From contig WJXE01000103.1 in the NCBI GenBank assembly GCA_009665115.1, positions 1 to 7,600 on the forward strand: a stretch of 7,600 nt of DNA. The letters are read 5' to 3'. Below, one piece after another: positions 1 through 5,157 of this stretch. The position numbers and the translations under genes were made by a program. This DNA comes from Nitrosopumilales archaeon (GTDB taxonomy: Archaea > Thermoproteota > Nitrososphaeria > Nitrososphaerales > Nitrososphaeraceae). Each line of letters starts with the position of its first letter. Positions within the stretch are counted from its first letter, which is position 1. Under the pieces are notes generated by a model that saw only the letters and a program-made list of their open reading frames with translations, searched no databases and had not been told where the DNA came from.

Positions 1-124
1 GGCAAAAAGTGCCTATCTATACGTAACCATTCTCCGTTCAGATATTCTATTAGTAGTATAAGACTAGAAACCGCACACTCTCAAGATGAAGTAGCTTGAC
101 TTCCTCCGTATTTCTTAACATATT

Positions 125-145
125 CACAATCCATTTCGGATTGTG
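125..145. repeat. Perfect 8-bp inverted repeat
   Basis: CACAATCC (125-132) and GGATTGTG (138-145) are perfect reverse complements separated by the 5-base loop ATTTC. It lies inside the decayed gene at 81-441. No T-run follows, so it is not an obvious terminator. Confidence 0.5.
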
Positions 146-332
146 CTTGCATATTGTGGGCATCGGTTGTACTATTCTTGCTATCCACTAAACGACTTGA
201 TTACTGTACAAGTCTTGGTCTGACCATTACTAGATAAAATATCTCGACTTGTAGATTCCTGATAATGATTCTCAAAAGCTTTCTTTAGATGCTCATCATT
301 TTCTGGTAGACTAAAAGATAGGTCGACTACGG

Positions 333-360
333 CCATATCTTAACGCAATTCAAGATATGG
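333..360. repeat. Perfect 9-bp inverted repeat over internal stop
   Basis: CCATATCTT (333-341) and AAGATATGG (352-360) pair perfectly around a 10-base loop. The left arm overlaps the premature TAA (340-342) of the decayed gene at 81-441. Function unknown; it may be chance in AT-rich DNA. Confidence 0.45.
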
Positions 361-416
361 TTTAGGGAATCTTTCCTCATTGAAGATTACAGGTCGTCCC
401 CTTCCTATACGTCTTC

Positions 417-440
417 TGTCCACATTTGAAGATGTGGACA
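417..440. repeat. Perfect 9-bp inverted repeat over start codon
   Basis: TGTCCACAT (417-425) and ATGTGGACA (432-440) pair perfectly around the 6-base loop TTGAAG. On the minus strand this hairpin covers two bases of the ATG at 441-439 and the first codons of the decayed gene, where an RNA hairpin could mask initiation. That role is a guess. Confidence 0.5.
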
Positions 441-482
441 TTTATCCATTTCAACACCTCTTCAATCGTTCCACTAAGGCAT

Positions 483-1118
483 CTACTCCTTAAGGAAGTC
501 AATAACAAATTTATTGAAAAGCGTTGAGCTATTCATATGCACCGAATGACCGCAATTTTCAAGGAGAATTACTCTACAGTTTTTCATTTTTATGAAAGGA
601 TGAAGAAAGTTTACAGGAATCATTTGATCATCTTTTCCCCAAATTAATAGTGTTTTGGCCTTGATTTTGTGTAATCGGCCAGTTAACCTAGGTGCATGTG
701 CACTCCCACTAAAAGCGGACATAAATGCCTCTTTAGCTCTAGGCAATTTCAACCTCTGAAAAAACATTTTTGCGTAATTATATTCAATAGATTTGACATT
801 TTTATCTATGCCTAAGAGATCTCTTCTTACTTGTTGCACTGTCTTTGCCTTCACAATATTGAGATAATTACGTAATTCGGGTGTTCCCTTAAATGATACA
901 GGCAAAGCGCCTGCAGGGCTTACAAGTACAAGTTTAGAGACTGCTAGTGGATAATTTATAGCAAACTCTGCTGCAATATGGCCTCCAAGGGAATTACCAA
1001 CGATACACAAAGAACGAGAATCTATCCTCAATCGCCTGATAAATTTTGATATAAACTTTGAGTAATATTCAAGGTACCGGACACGAACATTAGCTACTTT
1101 CAAGTATTGAAAATGCAT
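483..1118 (-). CDS. Alpha/beta hydrolase with internal deletion, probably inactive
   Basis: The C-terminal two thirds are a clear alpha/beta-hydrolase fold enzyme. Counting from the ATG at 1118, the nucleophile elbow GNSLGG has its Ser near residue 43, the acid Asp lies in WGKDDQMIP near 164, and the catalytic His is in CGHSVH near 191. The start shown is preferred because MHFQYLKVANVRVRYLE is a typical N-terminal beta hairpin of the family. An ATG at 1127 is possible, and upstream codons to GTG 1247 read as non-family sequence. RVRYLE is followed immediately by YYSKFISKFIRRLRID, which belongs just before the nucleophile elbow. The usual intervening stretch of roughly 55-60 residues, with the HG oxyanion-hole motif and the DxPGxGxS strand, is absent. 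Length is about 211 residues against about 270 normally. The frame is otherwise open, so this is an in-frame deletion; the product is probably non-catalytic or a pseudogene. Substrate unknown. Confidence 0.75.
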   Translation of the reverse strand: MHFQYLKVANVRVRYLEYYSKFISKFIRRLRIDSRSLCIVGNSLGGHIAAEFAINYPLAVSKLVLVSPAGALPVSFKGTPELRNYLNIVKAKTVQQVRRDLLGIDKNVKSIEYNYAKMFFQRLKLPRAKEAFMSAFSGSAHAPRLTGRLHKIKAKTLLIWGKDDQMIPVNFLHPFIKMKNCRVILLENCGHSVHMNSSTLFNKFVIDFLKE

Positions 1119-1151
1119 ATTTAGCATCCGAGCTCTTGAAGTTCCATCCAG

Positions 1152-1163
1152 ATTAATAAATAA
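1152..1163 (-). promoter_or_regulatory. TATA-like box for the hydrolase gene
   Basis: On the minus strand this reads TTATTTATTAAT. It ends about 25 bases before the ATG at 1127 and 34 before the ATG at 1118, the spacing expected for a leaderless or short-leader archaeal transcript. This supports the start at 1118-1127 over the GTG at 1247. Confidence 0.4.
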
Positions 1164-1270
1164 TGTTGAAACAATAAAAACTGTTCTTTTCTTGCATCTG
1201 CCACCAAAGTATTGGTAATATGAACAAAGTAGTACGAACAATACCACAGCCCTAGATGCGTGGTGCTAAT

Positions 1271-1280
1271 GTTTATAAAA
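1271..1280 (+). promoter_or_regulatory. Possible TATA box for the 1348-1980 pair
   Basis: GTTTATAAAA would place a transcription start near 1300-1305. That lies upstream of an AGGAGGAT at 1324-1331, a micro-ORF at 1348 and the GOLD-like gene at 1453. No other gene on the plus strand nearby needs it. The assignment rests on sequence and spacing only. Confidence 0.35.
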
Positions 1281-1347
1281 TTACTTTCTCATGGCTGTGT
1301 TATAGCGTCGTGCAAGAAAGTAAAGGAGGATAAAAATAAACCTATTT

Positions 1348-1456
1348 ATGGTTAAACGATTTCGTCTAAAAAATCCTGCTGCAGAAAAACTATTCTAATA
1401 TAGATGAACAGGGTATCAATAGATCCGGTCAGCAATTATTCTGGCATTACAAATGA
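1348..1456 (+). pseudogene. Frameshifted micro-ORF coupled to GOLD-like gene
   Basis: ATG at 1348 gives MVKRFRLKNPAAEKLF and then stops at TAA. One base further on, another frame reads NIDEQGINRSGQQLFWHYK and ends with TGA at 1454-1456. That stop overlaps the ATG of the next gene (1453-1455) in the classic ATGA arrangement. Removing one base near 1396 would give a single basic peptide of about 35 residues, translationally coupled to the downstream gene. An AGGAGGAT lies upstream but about 17 bases from the ATG, further than usual. I do not recognise the peptide. It may be a true small gene with a lesion, a remnant, or chance. Confidence 0.3.
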
Positions 1457-1980
1457 AGTTCTACTACGTTGTTATTTTCTCCGTTATATCGGCTGAAACA
1501 TTCCTATATACTGACACAGCTATATATCCACATACAAGTACCATGAAAGTTCTTCCACACGTTATCAGAAATATCAATGAGTTTAATATACCGCCTGGCG
1601 ATTCTAATAGTTATGAGATACTGTATTTTGGTGTAAATCTCATACTTATGTTTGATTATAGGCTGTCTTTTGATATAGAGGTAAAGAATATATACAGCGA
1701 AATTGGGGTTTTGATAATTAGTAGAAGATACGTTCCAGCTTGGAAATGTAATGCCACTAACCAGGATCTGAATACACGTTATGGTAATCATGGGACAAGA
1801 ATCAATGATATCTTTAAGCCATCATCAAGTGATGCATATGCATTTATTTTAGACAACAGGTTTTCTTCTATCGGAGACTCTGAAACCAAAAAAGTAGACG
1901 TTACTCTTGTTCATACCTGGCAACAAGAAATAAGAGAATCACAACTTAAAGACAAGGAAGTTAATGACTTCAAAAGATAG
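1453..1980 (+). CDS. Secreted GOLD-like beta-sandwich protein
   Basis: An intact 175-residue protein. Residues 1-19 (MKFYYVVIFSVISAETFLY) are hydrophobic with a Lys near the start and could be a signal peptide or membrane anchor. From about residue 44 there is a beta-rich domain: FNIPPGDSNSYEILYFGVNL, alternating hydrophobic strands up to SEIGVLIIS, a loop with W97, then FKPSSSDAYAFILDNRFSS (121-139) and KKVDVTLVHTW (146-156). The last block, with Tyr-x-Phe followed by DNRFS and a K-x-V strand, is the signature of GOLD (emp24-like) domains in archaeal exported proteins. A charged tail of about 19 residues follows. Its start overlaps the stop of the micro-ORF upstream. No catalytic motif is seen. 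A role at the cell surface, perhaps ligand or lipid binding, is inferred only from the fold. The family call is tentative; the ORF itself is convincing. Confidence 0.65.
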   Translation: MKFYYVVIFSVISAETFLYTDTAIYPHTSTMKVLPHVIRNINEFNIPPGDSNSYEILYFGVNLILMFDYRLSFDIEVKNIYSEIGVLIISRRYVPAWKCNATNQDLNTRYGNHGTRINDIFKPSSSDAYAFILDNRFSSIGDSETKKVDVTLVHTWQQEIRESQLKDKEVNDFKR

Positions 1981-2018
1981 CAATGCATCCCACAATACTA
2001 GACCATTAATTTGCATAT

Positions 2019-2309
2019 ATGCGATATTATGAAAATGAATTTGTTATCAGGTTAAAGCAAGATGATGATCAATGACAAAATTTGGTGAAGCTTATGCTAG
2101 GTTCGTTGCTGCATATAATCAGACAGGAAATGATGAAACGAGATTGATCGAAAAGAAGAATTGAGTTCGATTGCCCTCGCTGTCTTACTAATTTGATAAT
2201 CCACATATCTTTTCTTTCCAATTGGCATAAAGATACGGACCATGTGAATTTTGACAATCTGGATCACCATATTGACATTAGATTGCGAAAAGTACCTTTG
2301 CATTCTTAA
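2019..2309 (+). pseudogene. Small CxxC protein gene with two compensating frameshifts
   Basis: Three adjoining readings form one sensible protein. ATG at 2019 gives MRYYENEFVIRLKQDDDQ and stops at TGA 2073. An overlapping frame starting with ATG at 2072 gives MTKFGEAYARFVAAYNQTGN plus DETRLIEKKN and stops at TGA 2162. The first frame then resumes with EFDCPRCLTNLIIHISFLSN and runs through HKDTDHVNFDNLDHHIDIRL to TAA at 2307. A one-base loss near 2072 and a one-base gain near 2161 would explain this, and the corrected product is 96 residues. It has one CPRC pair and several histidines, so a zinc site is possible. Family not recognised. The 3' end overlaps the convergent amidohydrolase gene by 32 bases. 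The alternative is two separate mini-genes linked by the ATGA overlap at 2072, but the third piece has no start of its own. Confidence 0.5.
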
Positions 2310-3072
2310 ACATTATAAGATCTCTTTCTTGGGAGTTGAGTTTGATCTTTTGGAAAAAATTGAAATACACGCCCATGTCGGAAATTGGCCAATCTGTTCC
2401 GTATAAGAGGTACCGTGGTTCACCTGCGTAATTCAATAACTCTTTTATCTTTTTTCCCAAATATTTTTCAGAGGTCGGTGTAAAATCACCAAAGAACAAT
2501 CCTGATATATCTGCGTAAACATTTTTGTTCTTGTATAATACTTCTTGGCAGTCTATAATCCATGGGTTCCCTAGATGACACATAACTATCTTTAGATCAG
2601 GGTTATCAACAGCAACATCATCGATATTTATTGGATGTGAAAACCTGAGTTTACCTTCCTTTAGAAAAGTATCTCCCGTATGAATCATGACTGGGGCATT
2701 AAATTCGACACACAAATCATACACTCGTTGGTATCTCTTATCATAAGGATAGTAGTGTTCGTAGCCGGGGTAGAGCTTTATCGCCTTAACAAAACCCTTT
2801 TTGAACCATCTTCTACAATTCTGAAGGTCTTCGTCACTATGATTATCTATTGAAAAACCAGCAACTACGCCAAGGTTATCGTGTTTTTTGGTGATTTCAA
2901 TTATTTTGGAGGTGGATGGCCTATCTGAAGTAACTTTATAGGATGTAAGAATAAGTGAGTAATCAACATCATAATTATCCATAGTATCAAGTAATGATTG
3001 CAATCTCTCTTCTAAAGGAATCTTAGTAGCATACCCGTATTGGTTGAGATGGACATGGCAATCTATGATCAT
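2278..3072 (-). CDS. Metal-dependent amidohydrolase (Amidohydro_2, TIM barrel)
   Basis: An intact 264-residue enzyme. The first strand carries the HxH metal motif (IDCHVH, His6 and His8). Later strands carry MIHTGD (His131), IVMCHLGNP (His166) and LYGTDWP (Asp227), in the order and spacing of the Amidohydro_2 family, which includes aminocarboxymuconate-semialdehyde decarboxylase-like hydrolases and decarboxylases. These residues would bind a divalent metal, usually zinc, in the barrel centre. YPGYEHYYPYD at 101-111 resembles the substrate-side loop of predicted TIM-barrel hydrolases. No signal peptide, so cytoplasmic. ATG at 3072 is chosen because the HxH lies at its usual place close to the N-terminus. 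The exact substrate cannot be read from sequence. It is transcribed alone, convergent with the broken gene at 2019-2309 and preceded by about 245 bases without a gene. Confidence 0.88.
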   Translation of the reverse strand: MIIDCHVHLNQYGYATKIPLEERLQSLLDTMDNYDVDYSLILTSYKVTSDRPSTSKIIEITKKHDNLGVVAGFSIDNHSDEDLQNCRRWFKKGFVKAIKLYPGYEHYYPYDKRYQRVYDLCVEFNAPVMIHTGDTFLKEGKLRFSHPINIDDVAVDNPDLKIVMCHLGNPWIIDCQEVLYKNKNVYADISGLFFGDFTPTSEKYLGKKIKELLNYAGEPRYLLYGTDWPISDMGVYFNFFQKIKLNSQERDLIMFKNAKVLFAI

Positions 3073-3110
3073 GAAGGTTACAGTGTATTATGTTATTGAG
3101 AATAATATGT

Positions 3111-3120
3111 TATTAAATAT
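3111..3120 (-). promoter_or_regulatory. TATA-like box for the amidohydrolase
   Basis: On the minus strand the sequence is ATATTTAATA, centred about 43 bases before the ATG at 3072. This predicts a start site near 3090 and a leader of under 20 bases. A second AT-rich stretch lies closer, so the exact box is uncertain. Confidence 0.35.
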
Positions 3121-3278
3121 CCCCTTTATCTCATAGCAATAAACACAGATAAGTTAATTCTAAGGATAATAGAATCTATTCCTTGGTCTTGTGTAGACGG
3201 TCGTTTTGGCTTTCAAGTATCTCTTTGTTGGCTTAATTATCTCCGCGTGATTATATGGGATATATTTTCTTTTAACAT

Positions 3279-3293
3279 GGTCCTTCTTGGACC
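3279..3293. repeat. Short hairpin between amidohydrolase and SDR pseudogene
   Basis: GGTCC (3279-3283) pairs with GGACC (3289-3293) across the loop TTCTT, 26 bases past the stop of the dehydrogenase pseudogene. It could be a remnant of that gene's 3' end, but no minus-strand T-run follows. I see nothing else in 3121-3318. Confidence 0.25.
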
Positions 3294-3318
3294 TTCAACT
3301 GTATTGTTGTTACAATTA

Positions 3319-4183
3319 TTATTTTAGGACGCTTTTCATCACTAATTTTCTAAACTCTGTGTCAGAACTATTTTCTCTTATTTCCATAAGCTTAAAAGCA
3401 TCATCACCTACCAGATACCTTAATTTTGGTGGGTTTTCTGATGTAACTGCTTTTAAAATGACTTTTGCTACTTCTATTGCAGAAGAACCGTTTTCAAATC
3501 TAGGCTTAAATCCTGAAACCCTCTTTTGTGTTATTTCTGCATATGGTGAATTAGGATTACTAGATACGCTTTTTCCTATTTTTAAATTATTGCCAAAATT
3601 AGTTTTTATTAAGCCAGGTTCTATAAGTATACTCTTTATCCCAAATTGTTCTATTTCAAAAGCCATAGATTCCGATAATCCTTCCAAAGCAAACTTTGAA
3701 CTAACGTAAGCACAAGTAAGTGGAAAGCCTATTCTACCGTTAATAGAGCTGACATTCACTATTGTGCTATGTCCTTGTTTTCTCATAATAGGTATTACAT
3801 GTTGGACTACTCTGATAACACCAAATACATTAGTTTCAAATTGTTCTTTAAATTCTTCAATCGAAAGCTCTTCTAATGGTCATACTAATCCATAACCTGC
3901 ATTATTAACCAACACATCTATTCTGTCTTGTTCATTTATGATCTTATGAATTGCTTCTTTAACAAGATTTATCGTCAGTTACATCAAGCTGTATAATGTG
4001 TAGTGGTAGTTTGCTCTTATTGGCAATATCTGAAATTTTGCCGGATTTGTCAAGGTTACGCATCGTAGCATAGGTATCAAATCCATTTTTTGCTAACAAC
4101 AAGGAGGTTTCAAATCCTATACCAGACGAACTACCAGTAACTACTGCAACCTTCTTGTTCTTATCCCTATTTTTGTATCCCAA
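3319..4183 (-). pseudogene. Short-chain dehydrogenase/reductase pseudogene (classical SDR)
   Basis: Reads as one 287-residue classical SDR once two lesions are corrected. From a TTG at 4183 the N-terminal part has the Rossmann motif TGSSSGIG (16-23), Arg42 after the second strand (favouring NADP(H)) and LDVTD. At about 3964 one extra T shifts the frame, giving TAA at 3961-3959. The next frame continues VKEAIHKIINEQDRIDVLVN, with the NNAG motif at 93-96, then meets an in-frame TGA at 3882-3880 where GYGLV-G-PLEEL would be expected. The rest is open to TAA at 3321-3319: Asn118 in TNVFG, Ser146 in VSSINGRIG, Tyr159 and Lys163 in AYVSSK, and the PG motif after strand 6. The full tetrad is therefore still encoded. 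The closest style is the 17-beta-hydroxysteroid-dehydrogenase-like SDRs; substrate unknown. No ATG is in frame at the start. Confidence 0.85.
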
Positions 4184-4228
4184 TAGTATATCACTAGCTT
4201 AACAACATCTTAATACCTCAGTTCTGCG

Positions 4229-4237
4229 CTTATATTA
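4229..4237 (-). promoter_or_regulatory. TATA-like box for the SDR pseudogene
   Basis: On the minus strand the sequence contains AATATAAG, about 45-50 bases before the TTG at 4183. It overlaps the last codons and stop of the upstream reading frame at 4235-4432. Weak support from spacing only. Confidence 0.25.
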
Positions 4238-4482
4238 TTCCACCGAGAACTTTTCTTTCACGCATGTCATAAGCATGAGACCATATGTTAAGAACATCAA
4301 ATGAATAAGTTGTATCCCTAACTCAGGATGTTCAATCATAATTGCGTTTTGTCTATGTATTTTTTTATCCAATTTATTCTGAAACTTTGTTTCAACATCT
4401 ACCGACAAATTTTGTATTTGCCGCCCTAGCAATAGAAGATTAAGACTAGTGTTGCTATTATACTGATTTCTGTGCTACGCTG
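4235..4482 (-). pseudogene. Broken small membrane protein, one N-terminal TM helix
   Basis: Two adjacent minus-strand frames fit together. The first, from about 4482, ends in EISIIATLVLIFYC (4470-4429), a good transmembrane helix, and then a TAG at 4428. The second gives LGRQIQNLSVDVETKFQNKL, then DKKIHRQNAIMIEHPELGIQ, and ends FSVE at TAA 4237-4235. Joining them at about 4430 with one base removed yields a helix followed by an amphipathic, charged helical region with a second hydrophobic stretch (LIHLMFLTYGLMLM). The N-terminus is not clear. The helix-plus-HPEL layout reminds me of DUF6082-type small membrane proteins, but that is a weak recollection. Taken alone, the second frame would be a 65-residue ORF from a TTG at 4432. 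Confidence 0.4.
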
Positions 4483-4637
4483 AGCACATTACATAATTCT
4501 TGGTCAAATACCAATCTTAGAACGAACAGTTGATAATAAGTTTAGATTCTCAAAACTACTTTATCCTTTCAAATCCTGCAAAACCTGTGCCAACCGTATG
4601 TATTATTTTCTCCCTTGATGCTCACGCAATGATTTTT

Positions 4638-4646
4638 TTTATATAA
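4638..4646 (+). promoter_or_regulatory. TATA box after an oligo-T run
   Basis: TTTATATAA follows seven T residues and is the best TATA match in the window. Read on the plus strand it predicts a start near 4670, about 35 bases before the ATG of the decayed gene at 4704. The box is nearly symmetrical and could instead serve the minus strand, where the short readings MSIKGENNTYG (from GTG 4625) and VGTGFAGFERIK lie in different frames. The stretch 4483-4637 otherwise holds nothing I can support. Confidence 0.35.
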
Positions 4647-4703
4647 TGGCAATCTAGGCAGACGATTAAGTTTTAGGAATAGGCTTTCAAATACCAGCGA
4701 TTA

Positions 4704-5091
4704 ATGAAGCCATCGGGATCCATATTTTGACCATTTGCGGGGTCCATTTTGGGTCAATACGAACTGGATAATATGGTCAGACCTCTTGAAATATGCTATA
4801 CAGAAATTGTAGACCAGATAAAGCAAGAACTACTTGAGCTGGCTGCAAATCATTCATTTAGAGAATTATGACTCATTCATAGGAAAACGGCTAAGTGGAA
4901 ATTCAATCTCATTGCACTGCAGCTCTAGTTATAGAAATCATAAAGAATAAAGGTACAGGAATTCCTCAGCCCGATAATTTCCTATAGGACTAATTGATTC
5001 TGAAAGTGTTGAAACTCCATCCCATCTGGTTATCGTCCTTTTCCTACCATCCATTACCCTCTTGTTACGTCTAGACCCCTTGGAATTTTAA
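4704..5091 (+). pseudogene. Heavily decayed unknown gene
   Basis: Several readings in shifting frames look like one former protein. ATG at 4704 gives MKPSGSIF, a TGA at 4728, then in the same frame PFAGSILGQYELDNMVRPLE and IVDQIKQELLELAANHSFRE up to TGA 4869. A second frame from about 4855 gives YDSFIGKRLSGNSISLHC. A third from about 4915 gives TAALVIEIIKNKGTGIPQPD plus NFL, stopping at TAG 4985. A fourth gives IGLIDSESVETPSHL and stays open to TAA 5089, though the protein character fades after about 5030. That is one nonsense codon and at least three frameshifts. The corrected protein would be soluble with an amphipathic helix (IVDQIKQELLELA). I do not recognise the family. It lies between the TATA box at 4638 and ilvD, on the same strand as ilvD. 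Confidence 0.4.
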
Positions 5092-5125
5092 TTCATACCT
5101 TTGTGAAACATCAGTGCCTTAGTTA

Positions 5126-5135
5126 ATCTTAATAC
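5126..5135 (+). promoter_or_regulatory. Possible TATA box for ilvD
   Basis: TCTTAATACA is an imperfect TATA-like element centred about 27 bases before the GTG at 5158. This would give a leaderless ilvD transcript. No ribosome-binding site is visible before the GTG, consistent with leaderless translation. Confidence 0.3.
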
Positions 5136-5157
5136 ACAGATCTTAACTCTTTATACT

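Larger units (their letters stand above)
81..441 (-). pseudogene. Decayed small basic protein, AT-hook-like N-terminus
   Basis: I do not recognise the family. An ATG at 441-439 opens a 33-residue reading that starts MSTSSNVDRRR and continues GRGRPVIFNEERFPKPYLEL. It is stopped by TAA at 342-340. The same frame resumes directly with DMAVVDLSFSLPENDEHLKK and runs to a TAG at 183-181. A shifted frame then gives VDSKNSTTDAHNMQAQSEMD and ends at TGA 83-81. Corrected for one nonsense codon and one frameshift, the protein would be about 118 residues, soluble, with a very basic start and an acidic, polar remainder. RRRIGRGRP resembles the RGRP core of AT-hook DNA-binding motifs, but that is only a motif resemblance. 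It lies about 40 bases downstream of the hydrolase gene on the same strand, so the two may once have been co-transcribed. A GAGGTG about 13 bases before the ATG could be a weak ribosome-binding site. Confidence 0.5.

Noticed and set aside
1128..1247. GTG at 1247 as the hydrolase start, adding 40 residues with a hydrophobic N-terminus.
   Set aside because: The added residues do not fit the family, a TATA-like box lies inside them, and the family N-terminus begins at the ATG at 1118-1127.
1504..1791. 95-residue minus-strand reading frame.
   Set aside because: It is antisense to the convincing GOLD-like gene and has unlike-protein composition; a shadow frame.
2069..2303. Two overlapping minus-strand frames of 62 and 68 residues.
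   Set aside because: Both are antisense to the plus-strand CxxC gene, whose three joined frames read far more like protein.
3287..3709. 140-residue plus-strand frame opposite the dehydrogenase.
   Set aside because: The minus strand carries the SDR catalytic motifs; this is its complement.
3880..4730. TGA recoded as an amino acid, suggested by in-frame TGA at 3880-3882 and 4728-4730.
   Set aside because: TGA ends intact ilvD at 6847-6849, and the same loci also carry frameshifts and other stop codons, so decay is simpler.
4721..4760. Imperfect direct and inverted repetition around TTGACC and GGTCAA.
   Set aside because: Arms of six bases only, lying within the decayed reading frame; not distinguishable from chance.
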